Source: Mycobacterium pseudokansasii (lineage in GTDB: Bacteria; Actinomycetota; Actinomycetes; Mycobacteriales; Mycobacteriaceae). From it: a stretch of DNA of 64,000 bases. The notes under the pieces are model-generated. The model saw only the letters and a program-made list of their open reading frames with translations, was not told the DNA's origin and ran no database searches. Location: the NCBI RefSeq assembly GCF_900566075.1, contig NZ_UPHU01000001.1, positions 2,852,001-2,916,000 on the forward strand, read 5' to 3'. Within the stretch, counting starts at the first letter, position 1. Every line of letters begins with the position of its first letter. This document shows, piece by piece, positions 26,644 to 34,745 of this stretch. A program made the translations under genes and the position numbers.

Positions 26644-27083
26644 GAGGCGATCCTCCACGCGTAGACGATGCGTTGCACACCGTCGTCGTCGGTGAACAGC
26701 GGCATGGTGGTCAGCTCCATCTCCATGCCCACTGTCAGGTCGGCCGCCAGCGTGCCCTCGACCACCTTGCCCAGCACGATCAGCCCCTCGTCGGCCAGCT
26801 CCACCGCGGCGACGGCGAACGGCTCAAAGGGATCCGGCGACCGGTAGGGCGGCGGTGGCGCGTAACGGTTCTCGGTGTAGCTCCAGAGCTTTCCGCGCCT
26901 CGACAGTGCGACCGATTCCAGCGAATCACCGGTGCAGCCCGGATTGGGGCAGTTGTTCTCGCGCGGCGGGAAGACATAGGTGCCGCACTGTGGGCACTTG
27001 CTGCCGGTCAGATGCGGGTTGCCGGCGTCGTCGGTGGCGAACCACCCGTCAATGGCCGGTGCTTGGCTGGTGACCTCAGGCAC
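26640..27083 (-). CDS. DUF35 OB-fold, zinc-ribbon protein (Rv1628c-like)
   Basis: A 147-residue protein. The N-terminal rubredoxin-like zinc ribbon has CPQCG and CPNPGC spaced by about 14 residues; a C-terminal OB-fold follows (SYTENRYAPPPPYRSPDPFEPFAVAAVEL, GKVVEGT). In actinobacteria these proteins form complexes with thiolase or MaoC-type enzymes of lipid metabolism and are encoded next to them. Here the stop codon overlaps the thiolase start (ATGA), so a direct partnership is likely. The upstream 93 bases separate it from divergent polA. Confidence 0.9.
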   Translation of the reverse strand: MPEVTSQAPAIDGWFATDDAGNPHLTGSKCPQCGTYVFPPRENNCPNPGCTGDSLESVALSRRGKLWSYTENRYAPPPPYRSPDPFEPFAVAAVELADEGLIVLGKVVEGTLAADLTVGMEMELTTMPLFTDDDGVQRIVYAWRIAS

Positions 27084-27176
27084 CGGCCCAGCCTACCGAG
27101 TGAGACGCACAAAACTGAAACGTGTTGCAGTTCCGGCGCCGCATCCGCGTCGGACCAGGTGCATAGAGTGTGATCC

Positions 27177-29879
27177 GTGAGCACCGCCAGTGAGGATCAG
27201 GCCAAGCCGACGTTGATGTTGCTGGATGGCAACTCGCTGGCGTTTCGGGCGTTTTATGCCCTTCCGGCGGAGAACTTCAAGACGCGCGGCGGGTTGACCA
27301 CCAACGCGGTCTACGGCTTCACCGCGATGCTGATCAACCTGCTGCGCGACGAGGCTCCGACGCACATCGCCGCGGCCTTCGACGTGTCCCGGCAGACCTT
27401 CCGCTCCCAGCGTTACCCGGAGTACAAGGCCAACCGGTCATCGACGCCCGACGAATTCCATGGCCAGATCGACATCACTAAGGAGGTTCTGGGCGCGCTG
27501 GGCATCACGGTGCTCGCCGAACCGGGATTCGAGGCCGACGACATCATCGCGACGCTGGCTACCCAGGCCGAGAAGGAGGGATATCGGGTGCTGGTCGTCA
27601 CCGGCGACCGCGACTCCCTGCAGCTGGTCAGCGACGACGTGACGGTGCTCTACCCGCGCAAAGGGGTCAGCGAACTGACTCGCTTCACCCCCGAGGCCGT
27701 CGTCGAGAAGTACGGGCTCACGCCAGCGCAATACCCGGACTTCGCCGCGCTGCGCGGCGACCCCAGCGACAACCTGCCCGGCATTCCCGGGGTGGGCGAG
27801 AAGACCGCCACCAAGTGGATCGCCGAATATGGCTCGTTGCAGGAGCTGGTCGACCATGTCGACTCGGTTCGCGGCAAAGTTGGCGATGCACTGCGCGCCA
27901 ACCTGGCCAGCGTGGTGCGCAACCGCGAACTCACCGACCTGGTGCGTGATGTGCCGCTGGCCCAAACCCCGGGCACGTTACGGCTGCAGCCCTGGGACCG
28001 CGACCACATCCACCGGCTCTTCGACGACCTGGAGTTCCGGGTGTTGCGAGACCGGTTATTCGACACGCTGGCCGCGGTCGAGCCCGAGGTCGAGGAGGGG
28101 TTCGACGTGCGCGGCGGGGCGCTGCAGCCCGGCACGGTGGCGCAGTGGCTGGCCGAGCACGCCGGCGACGGGCGCCGCTGCGGCCTGACGGTCGTGGGCA
28201 CCCATCTGCCGCACGGCGGTGACGCCACCGCGCTGGCAATCGCGGCCGCCGACGGCGACGGCGGCTACATCGATACCGCCACGGTGACACCCGAGGACGA
28301 CGCCGCGCTGGCGTCCTGGCTGGCCGACCCGGCCAAACCCAAGGCACTGCACGAGGCCAAGCTCGCCATCCATGACCTCGGTGGCCGCGGCTGGACCCTG
28401 AACGGCGTCACCTCCGACACCGCACTGGCGGCCTACCTGGTGCGGCCGGGGCAGCGCAGCTTCACCCTCGACGATCTCTCGCTGCGCTACCTGCGCCGCG
28501 AGCTGCGCGCGGAAATGCCTGAGCAACAACAGCTTTCACTGCTCGACGACATCGAAGGAGTGGACGACCAGGCGGTCCAGACGGCTATTCTGCGGGCTCG
28601 GGCCGTGGCGGACCTGGCCGAAGCGCTGGACGCCGAGCTGGCCCGTATCGACTCCACGGCCTTGCTGGCCGAGATGGAACTGCCGGTGCAGCGGGTGCTG
28701 GCGGACATGGAGCGCGCCGGCATCGCCGTCGACATTCCGATGCTGGCCGAACTGCAAAGCCAGTTCGCCGACCAGATCCGCGACGCCGCCGAGGCCGCAT
28801 ACGCCGTCATCGGCAAGCAGATCAACCTCGGCTCGCCCAAGCAGCTGCAGATAGTGCTGTTCGACGAACTCGGGATGCCGAAGACCAAGCGGACCAAGAC
28901 GGGCTACACCACCGACGCCGACGCTGTTCAGGGTCTTTTTGACAAGACCGGGCACCCGTTCCTGCAGCACCTGCTGGCACACCGCGACGTCACCCGGCTC
29001 AAGGTCACCGTCGACGGGTTGTTGAACTCGGTGGCCGCCGACGGCCGGATTCATACCACGTTCAACCAGACCATCGCGGCCACGGGCCGGTTGTCCTCGA
29101 CCGAGCCCAACTTGCAGAACATTCCGATCCGCACCGACGCCGGTCGGCAGATCCGCGACGCGTTCGTCGTCGGCGCCGGTTACAGCGAGCTGATGACCGC
29201 CGATTACAGCCAGATCGAGATGCGGATCATGGCGCACCTGTCGGGCGACGAAGGCCTCATCGAAGCCTTCAATACCGGCGAGGACCTGCACTCGTTCGTC
29301 GCGTCCCGCGCCTTCGGTGTGCCCATCGACGAGGTGACCGGCGAGTTGCGCCGCCGGGTCAAGGCGATGTCGTACGGGCTGGCCTACGGGTTGAGTGCCT
29401 ATGGGCTGTCCACGCAGCTGAAGATCTCCACCGAAGAGGCCAAGGTTCAGATGGACCAATACTTCGCGCGCTTCGGCGGGGTGCGCGACTACCTGATGGC
29501 CGTGGTCGAGCAGGCCCGCAAGGACGGGTACACCTCAACCGTGTTGGGGCGCCGGCGCTATCTTCCCGAGCTGGACAGCAGCAATCGGCAGGTGCGTGAG
29601 GCCGCCGAGCGGGCGGCGCTCAACGCGCCGATCCAGGGCAGTGCGGCCGACATCATCAAGGTGGCGATGATCGAGGTCGACAAGGCGCTCACCGAGGCCG
29701 GGCTGGCGTCGCGCATGCTGCTGCAGGTCCACGACGAATTGCTGTTCGAGATCGCGCCGGGCGAACACGAGCGGATCGAAGCACTGGTGCGCGACAAGAT
29801 GGGCGGCGCGTATCCGTTGGACGTTCCGCTGGAAGTGTCGGTGGGCTTCGGCCGCAGCTGGGACGCGGCGGCTCACTGA
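27177..29879 (+). CDS. polA: DNA polymerase I
   Basis: A 900-residue family A polymerase for Okazaki fragment processing and repair. Residues ~10-300 form the 5'-3' flap exonuclease (LLDGNSLAFRAFYAL, AFDVSRQTFRSQRYPEYKANR, GFEADDIIATLA, DNLPGIPGVGEKTA). Residues ~320-520 form a 3'-5' exonuclease fold that lacks obvious DEDD residues, as in other mycobacteria. Residues ~530-900 form the polymerase: RLSSTEPNLQNIPIR, motif A MTADYSQIEMRIMAHLS, motif B RRRVKAMSYGLAYG and motif C LQVHDELLFE. GTG start; length equals that of mycobacterial PolA. Confidence 0.98.
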   Translation: MSTASEDQAKPTLMLLDGNSLAFRAFYALPAENFKTRGGLTTNAVYGFTAMLINLLRDEAPTHIAAAFDVSRQTFRSQRYPEYKANRSSTPDEFHGQIDITKEVLGALGITVLAEPGFEADDIIATLATQAEKEGYRVLVVTGDRDSLQLVSDDVTVLYPRKGVSELTRFTPEAVVEKYGLTPAQYPDFAALRGDPSDNLPGIPGVGEKTATKWIAEYGSLQELVDHVDSVRGKVGDALRANLASVVRNRELTDLVRDVPLAQTPGTLRLQPWDRDHIHRLFDDLEFRVLRDRLFDTLAAVEPEVEEGFDVRGGALQPGTVAQWLAEHAGDGRRCGLTVVGTHLPHGGDATALAIAAADGDGGYIDTATVTPEDDAALASWLADPAKPKALHEAKLAIHDLGGRGWTLNGVTSDTALAAYLVRPGQRSFTLDDLSLRYLRRELRAEMPEQQQLSLLDDIEGVDDQAVQTAILRARAVADLAEALDAELARIDSTALLAEMELPVQRVLADMERAGIAVDIPMLAELQSQFADQIRDAAEAAYAVIGKQINLGSPKQLQIVLFDELGMPKTKRTKTGYTTDADAVQGLFDKTGHPFLQHLLAHRDVTRLKVTVDGLLNSVAADGRIHTTFNQTIAATGRLSSTEPNLQNIPIRTDAGRQIRDAFVVGAGYSELMTADYSQIEMRIMAHLSGDEGLIEAFNTGEDLHSFVASRAFGVPIDEVTGELRRRVKAMSYGLAYGLSAYGLSTQLKISTEEAKVQMDQYFARFGGVRDYLMAVVEQARKDGYTSTVLGRRRYLPELDSSNRQVREAAERAALNAPIQGSAADIIKVAMIEVDKALTEAGLASRMLLQVHDELLFEIAPGEHERIEALVRDKMGGAYPLDVPLEVSVGFGRSWDAAAH

Positions 29880-30090
29880 CAGGCGATCGGGCGGCGCGTG
29901 TACCGTGGCGGCGGGAAAAACTCGCTGAAATTCGCCGTGGCGTTACATTCGCGACGGATGATGCGGTTTGTCCAGCATGTACACAGTCGAGTAGCCTCGA
30001 CAGATGCCCGTCGGTGCTCGATGGCGGGTCATATCAACAATTCAACGTCCCAGTACCTACGACCGACCCTGTCCGGAGCAACCCAACAAT
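29880..30090 (+). promoter_or_regulatory. rpsA promoter and leader region
   Basis: This 211-base stretch between polA and rpsA has no convincing gene. The rpsA reading frame stays open back to 30004, but those residues do not resemble S1. A perfect small hairpin GTCGAG-TAGC-CTCGAC lies at 29986-30001. A ribosome-binding element is weak; GGAGCAA at 30075 is the only candidate. Promoter boxes cannot be assigned with confidence. Confidence 0.45.
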
Positions 30091-31536
30091 ATGCCGAGTC
30101 CCGCCGTCACCTCGCCGCAAGTAGCCGTCAACGACATTGGCTCCTCCGAGGACTTTCTCGCAGCAATAGACAAAACGATCAAGTACTTCAACGATGGCGA
30201 CATCGTCGAAGGCACCATCGTCAAAGTGGACCGGGACGAGGTGCTCCTCGACATCGGCTACAAGACTGAAGGGGTCATCCCCGCCCGCGAACTCTCCATC
30301 AAGCACGACGTCGACCCCAATGAGGTCGTTTCCGTCGGCGACAAGGTAGAAGCCCTGGTGCTCACCAAGGAGGACAAAGAGGGCCGGCTGATCCTGTCGA
30401 AGAAGCGCGCACAGTACGAGCGCGCCTGGGGCACCATCGAGGCGCTCAAGGACAAGGACGAGGCCGTCAAGGGCACCGTCATCGAGGTGGTCAAGGGCGG
30501 CCTGATCCTCGACATCGGGCTGCGCGGCTTCCTGCCCGCCTCGCTGGTCGAGATGCGCCGGGTTCGCGACCTACAGCCGTACATCGGCAAGGAGATCGAA
30601 GCCAAGATCATCGAGCTGGACAAGAACCGCAACAACGTGGTCCTGTCCCGGCGGGCCTGGCTGGAGCAGACGCAGTCCGAGGTGCGCAGCGAATTCTTGA
30701 ACCAGCTGCAGAAGGGAACCATCCGCAAGGGCGTGGTGTCCTCCATCGTCAACTTCGGCGCCTTCGTCGACCTCGGCGGTGTGGACGGTCTGGTGCACGT
30801 CTCCGAGCTCTCCTGGAAGCACATCGACCATCCGTCCGAGGTGGTTCAGGTGGGCGACGAGGTCACCGTCGAGGTGCTCGACGTGGATATGGACCGCGAG
30901 CGGGTTTCGTTGTCGCTGAAGGCAACTCAGGAAGACCCGTGGCGCCACTTCGCGCGCACCCACGCGATCGGGCAGATCGTGCCGGGCAAGGTCACCAAGC
31001 TGGTGCCGTTCGGTGCGTTCGTCCGCGTCGAGGAGGGCATCGAAGGCCTGGTGCACATTTCCGAACTGGCCGAGCGCCACGTCGAGGTGCCCGACCAGGT
31101 GGTTGCCGTCGGCGACGACGCGATGGTCAAGGTCATCGACATCGACCTGGAACGCCGCCGGATTTCCTTGTCGCTCAAGCAGGCCAACGAGGACTACACC
31201 GAGGAGTTCGACCCGGCGAAGTACGGCATGGCAGACAGCTACGACGAGCAGGGCAACTACATCTTCCCCGAGGGCTTCGATCCCGACACCAACGAGTGGA
31301 TGGAAGGATTCGACGCGCAGCGCACCGAATGGGAAGCCCGTTACGCCGAAGCCGAGCGGCGGCACAAGATGCACACCGCGCAGATGGAGAAGTTCGCCGC
31401 GGCCGAGGCGGCCGGACACGGCGGTGGCGAGCAGTCCACGGGCAGCCCGGTGTCGACGGAGAAGGCCGCGGGCGGGTCACTGGCCAGCGACGCCCAGCTG
31501 GCGGCACTGCGGGAAAAACTCGCCGGCAACGCTTAG
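30091..31536 (+). CDS. rpsA: 30S ribosomal protein S1
   Basis: S1 helps recruit mRNA to the 30S subunit. From ATG at 30091 (MPSPAVTSPQVAVNDIGS) the protein is 481 residues, the M. tuberculosis length. Four S1 OB-fold repeats are visible: GDIVEGTIVKVDRDEVLLDIG, AVKGTVIEVVKGGLILDIGLRG, GTIRKGVVSSIVNFGAFVDLGG and GQIVPGKVTKLVPFGAFVRVEE. Each has the VHISEL/VHVSELS-type ending or a related one. A charged, poorly conserved tail rich in Glu and Ala follows. An upstream in-frame start at 30004 was rejected because the added 29 residues do not look like S1. Confidence 0.97.
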   Translation: MPSPAVTSPQVAVNDIGSSEDFLAAIDKTIKYFNDGDIVEGTIVKVDRDEVLLDIGYKTEGVIPARELSIKHDVDPNEVVSVGDKVEALVLTKEDKEGRLILSKKRAQYERAWGTIEALKDKDEAVKGTVIEVVKGGLILDIGLRGFLPASLVEMRRVRDLQPYIGKEIEAKIIELDKNRNNVVLSRRAWLEQTQSEVRSEFLNQLQKGTIRKGVVSSIVNFGAFVDLGGVDGLVHVSELSWKHIDHPSEVVQVGDEVTVEVLDVDMDRERVSLSLKATQEDPWRHFARTHAIGQIVPGKVTKLVPFGAFVRVEEGIEGLVHISELAERHVEVPDQVVAVGDDAMVKVIDIDLERRRISLSLKQANEDYTEEFDPAKYGMADSYDEQGNYIFPEGFDPDTNEWMEGFDAQRTEWEARYAEAERRHKMHTAQMEKFAAAEAAGHGGGEQSTGSPVSTEKAAGGSLASDAQLAALREKLAGNA

Positions 31537-31542
31537 TCGCCG

Positions 31543-32766
31543 ATGCTGCGCATCGGACTGACCGGCGGCATCGGCTCCGGCAAGTCGGTGCTGTCCACCA
31601 CGTTCGCGCAGTGCGGTGGAATCATCGTCGACGGGGATGTTCTGGCCCGCGAGGTAGTCGAGCCGGGCACCGAGGGGCTTGCGGCACTGGTCGACGCTTT
31701 CGGCGACGACATCCTGCTGCCCAGCGGGGCGCTGGATCGACCTGCGCTGGCCGCCAAGGCTTTTCGCGATGACGAGTCGCGGACGAAACTCAACGGGATC
31801 GTGCACCCGCTGGTGGCCCGCCGCCGTGCCGAGATCCTTGCGGCGGTAGCGCAGGATGCGGTTGTCGTTGAGGACATTCCGCTGCTGGTCGAATCGGGGA
31901 TGGCGCCGCTGTTCCCGCTGGTGGTGATCGTGCACGCCGACGCCGAACAACGGGTGCGGCGGCTGATCGAGCACCGCGGCATGCCCGAAGCGGACGCCCG
32001 CGCCCGGATCGCCGCGCAGGCTACCGATGAGCAGCGCCGTGAAGTCGCCGATATCTGGCTGGACAACTCGGGCAGCGTGGACGCTTTGATCGAGCGGGCC
32101 CGCGACGTCTGGTACAACCGGATACTGCCGTTCGCCCACAACCTCGGCGAACGTCGGTGTGCCCGCGCAGCGACACGGCTGGTACCGGCCGATCCGAGTT
32201 GGCCGGACCAGGCCCGCCGCGTCGTCAACCGGCTCAAGACAGCAGCCGGCCACCGGGCGCTGCGAGTGGACCACATCGGTTCGACGGCGGTGCCGGGCTA
32301 TGACGCCAAGGACGTCATCGACATACAGATCACCGTCGAATCACTGGCGGTGGCAGACGAACTCGCCGAATCGCTGCTATCCGCCGGTTATCCGCGCCTG
32401 GAGCACGTCACCCAGGACGTCGCCAAAGCCGACGCCCGGAGCACCGTCGACCGCTACGATCACAGTGCCGATAATACGATGTGGCACAAGCGTTTTCACG
32501 CCTCAGCCGATCCCGGGCGGCCGACTAATGTGCATATCCGGGTGGACGGTTGGCCCAATCAGCAGTTCGCGCTGCTGTTCGTGGCCTGGCTGCGGGCCAA
32601 CCCCGGTGTGCGGGCCGACTATCTGTCGGTCAAGCGGGCCGCGGAGCAGAGCGCGGCATCAGGTGCCGGCGACATCGCACACTACGCGGCAGCCAAAGAG
32701 CCGTGGTTTCTCGACGCCTACCGGCGGGCGTGGGATTGGGCCGACTCCGTCGGCTGGCGGCCCTAA
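31543..32766 (+). CDS. coaE: Dephospho-CoA kinase fused to GrpB/UPF0157 domain
   Basis: The final CoA synthesis enzyme, phosphorylating dephospho-CoA. Residues 1-~200 are the P-loop kinase (MLRIGLTGGIGSGKSVLS, DGDVLAREVVEPGT, NGIVHPLV, the lid region RLIEHRGMPEADARARIAAQ). Residues ~215-405 are a GrpB (UPF0157) nucleotidyltransferase-like domain with RVDHIGSTAVPGYDAKDVIDIQI and NVHIRVDGW. This fusion is typical of mycobacterial CoaE, whose C-terminal domain has been linked to folding or regulation. The gene starts six bases after rpsA, so co-transcription is likely. Confidence 0.96.
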   Translation: MLRIGLTGGIGSGKSVLSTTFAQCGGIIVDGDVLAREVVEPGTEGLAALVDAFGDDILLPSGALDRPALAAKAFRDDESRTKLNGIVHPLVARRRAEILAAVAQDAVVVEDIPLLVESGMAPLFPLVVIVHADAEQRVRRLIEHRGMPEADARARIAAQATDEQRREVADIWLDNSGSVDALIERARDVWYNRILPFAHNLGERRCARAATRLVPADPSWPDQARRVVNRLKTAAGHRALRVDHIGSTAVPGYDAKDVIDIQITVESLAVADELAESLLSAGYPRLEHVTQDVAKADARSTVDRYDHSADNTMWHKRFHASADPGRPTNVHIRVDGWPNQQFALLFVAWLRANPGVRADYLSVKRAAEQSAASGAGDIAHYAAAKEPWFLDAYRRAWDWADSVGWRP

Positions 32767-32793
32767 GGCCGGGCGCGCTCCGGGGGCGGCCGG

Positions 32794-33213
32794 TCAGGCG
32801 CTGGGCAGCGGGGCGCCGCACTGCAGTACGCCGCTCATGGGATCACTGTTGCCCTGCTTGGGCCTGACGAACTGGTCGACTTGGGTGGCGATGTTGTCGT
32901 CGACGTCGATCTCGCAGTGCACATTCGCGGAGTAGGGCCAGTGCAGGACCACCTGCATCCCCGCCCGTTGCGGATCGGCCAGTACCTCGTTGGCCTCGAA
33001 CACGTTGCCGGGCATCGGGCTCAGCGGGGCGGTGGCTGTCTGGCCGCCGTTGAGCACGAAGGTGGCCTGGCTACCGGGCGCGACACCGTCGATCCTGGCA
33101 ATGTAGGTGACGTTGTGCAGGTCGGCCAGCGCGGTTGCCGGGTCTACTTGTGAGCCGACCGCGACGGCCGTCATCGCGGCGATCGAAGACCATTTCTGCG
33201 TGGTGGAGCTCAT
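32794..33213 (-). CDS. Small secreted protein of unknown function
   Basis: I do not recognise a named family. From ATG at 33213 the product is 139 residues. The first ~28 residues resemble a signal sequence (MSSTTQKWSSIAAMTAVAVG, small residues before ALADLHN). The rest is beta-rich, with ARIDGVAPGSQATFVLNGGQ and two cysteines (ANVHCEID and VLQCGAP) that could form a disulfide. Proteins of this shape are common among secreted mycobacterial antigens, but no function can be assigned. A longer frame to 33312 adds an Arg/Pro-rich stretch that destroys the signal peptide. It is convergent with coaE. Confidence 0.65.
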   Translation of the reverse strand: MSSTTQKWSSIAAMTAVAVGSQVDPATALADLHNVTYIARIDGVAPGSQATFVLNGGQTATAPLSPMPGNVFEANEVLADPQRAGMQVVLHWPYSANVHCEIDVDDNIATQVDQFVRPKQGNSDPMSGVLQCGAPLPSA

Positions 33214-33421
33214 AGCGATGACGTTACGCGCGGTGGCCACGATCGCCGCGGCCGAGAAATCGGCCCAGCGCGGCGCCGGCTGCCGGCGTGGTTGCCGGGG
33301 TTGGGCCAGCACGCGAACGTGCCCTGACCTGCCCGCTCACGGATCCGGCTGTCCCGCGAGCCGTTGGGGAATGTCGCGGGCAGCACAACGCTTACCGAGC
33401 CCGGCGGGCGGGCGAAATCCG

Positions 33422-33988
33422 TCACGACCGGTCGTCGAGTAAGCCGCGGGCTAGGGCCGCTTCGGGTGGTTCGCGGTGGGCGTCGGCCTCTTGGGGCCGA
33501 GGGTCGTCGTCGCGTTTGGTCATGAGCCAGGTTTCGTCGTCACCTTCGCGGATTCGGGTCAGCGCGTAGCCGCCGCGCACCGTCCGACCGCGCAATCGGA
33601 ACGAAAGGTGGCCACACTCAAGGCCTTTGATCATTTCGTGGCCGGTCATGTTGGCGTACGTGCCATAGTCCCAGACGATGACCCCGCCGGTGCCCTCGAA
33701 GGTCGCGTACTGCACCGGGTGGTCGTCGATGCGACGGGCCATCCGCTTGTCCTTCGGACTTGCCGACGGACTCTTGGGCATCGCCCACGATGCGAGCACA
33801 CCGTCGATCTCGAGGCACAGGTCGTAGTGGTCGTCATAGTGGTCGCCGTCGGCCACGTGGTGCCGGATGACGAAACGCGGCCCCTCCTCGGCCGTCAATT
33901 TCTTCGGGCGGTGTCGTCCTGGCGCTTCGGCGCGCGGCCCCCCGGTACGGTCGGCCCGCCGTCGGCGCCGGTTCTCGATCAATTGCAT
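33422..33988 (-). CDS. Stand-alone LigD-type 3'-phosphoesterase domain protein
   Basis: A 188-residue protein matching the phosphoesterase (PE) module of bacterial DNA ligase D, which trims 3' phosphates and ribonucleotides during non-homologous end joining. Key elements are FVIRHHVADGDHYDDHYDLCLEIDGVL (conserved His and His-x-Asp metal ligands), SWAMPKSPSASPKDKRMAR, DHPVQYATFEG and VIVWDYGTY. There is no ligase or primase domain. ATG at 33988 (MQLIENRRRRRADR) begins a basic N-terminus; the longer frame to 34102 is less convincing. It is probably followed by the secreted-protein gene on the same strand, about 200 bases downstream. Confidence 0.86.
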   Translation of the reverse strand: MQLIENRRRRRADRTGGPRAEAPGRHRPKKLTAEEGPRFVIRHHVADGDHYDDHYDLCLEIDGVLASWAMPKSPSASPKDKRMARRIDDHPVQYATFEGTGGVIVWDYGTYANMTGHEMIKGLECGHLSFRLRGRTVRGGYALTRIREGDDETWLMTKRDDDPRPQEADAHREPPEAALARGLLDDRS

Positions 33989-34037
33989 AAGAGACAGGTA
34001 CCCGTTGTGGCCGCAAATGACCCGCGGCGGCCGGCGA

Positions 34038-34511
34038 TCAACCGGAGCGCCAGGTAAGCGCCATGCCGTTGCTGGCCAACCAGCGCACCAGGTCGTAGTC
34101 ATGGCGGGCCAGGCCGTCGACGGCGGTCACCGCCCGCTGCAGTGCCTGCTCAGCGACCTCGGCTGGCAACAGTCCGTGACGGACCGCATCCAGCAGCTCA
34201 TCGACGTCGGCCAGTCTGGCCCCGTGTCCGGTGCGGACCTCGATGTCGAGGTAGTGATCTTCGGAACGCCACACCGCGGGGCCGGGCGTGTATTCACCCA
34301 CGTCGAGGTAGTGGTCGTAGTCGCGCTCATGCCCAGGATTGAAGTGAAAGACGTTGGCGCGCAACCCGAATGATGGCAGCAGCCAGGACTCGAGGTAGTG
34401 GAACTGGGCACGGCCCGGGGTGGGCCGTGCCAGATAGAGCCCCCATGGATGCACGGCGTACTCATCGACGGCCCGCACAATGCCTTTGGGATCGGTGTTG
34501 GTGCGGGCCAC
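34038..34511 (-). CDS. DUF402 family protein (Rv1632c-like)
   Basis: A 157-residue protein with DUF402 features: [29 protein letters not shown], the [28 protein letters not shown] block with clustered acidic residues and His, and a helical C-terminus. DUF402 members include nucleoside di/triphosphate phosphatases, so a phosphatase role is plausible but unproven. The GTG at 34511 gives [12 protein letters not shown]. In-frame residues upstream ([10 protein letters not shown]) look like the usual family N-terminus, yet no ATG, GTG or TTG is present before an in-frame stop, so the true start is unclear. Confidence 0.82.
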   Translation of the reverse strand: MARTNTDPKGIVRAVDEYAVHPWGLYLARPTPGRAQFHYLESWLLPSFGLRANVFHFNPGHERDYDHYLDVGEYTPGPAVWRSEDHYLDIEVRTGHGARLADVDELLDAVRHGLLPAEVAEQALQRAVTAVDGLARHDYDLVRWLASNGMALTWRSG

Positions 34512-34745
34512 GATGTCGAACGTCTCGTGCTTGGGTGGGTGGATGGCGTCACCTTACCGTTAGCGTCTCGTCAGCGGCTCAGCCGGATCTTCCACCGCAC
34601 GAACCCGGCACAGCGACGGACCGGACATTCCCGGTGTTCGCCATCTCCGCCTCCAACGAGGCCTACCTGCTCGAATGCGACCCGATCGCCGCATGTGGTT
34701 CCGTCAGGGCTAAGACGTGTCGGTGCCTCGTTCTACCCTGATGAC

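Noticed and set aside
27095..27125. GAGACGCACAAAACTG near polA as a second copy of the palindrome split by the IS
   Set aside because: Only GAGACGCA is shared; there is no matching right arm, so it is not the same element.
30004..30090. N-terminal extension of rpsA
   Set aside because: The extra 29 residues have no S1 similarity, and the ATG at 30091 gives the standard 481-residue protein.
34398..34745. N-terminal extension of uvrB
   Set aside because: It is antisense to the DUF402 gene and encodes residues unlike any UvrB; the ATG at 34746 gives the recognised N-terminus.
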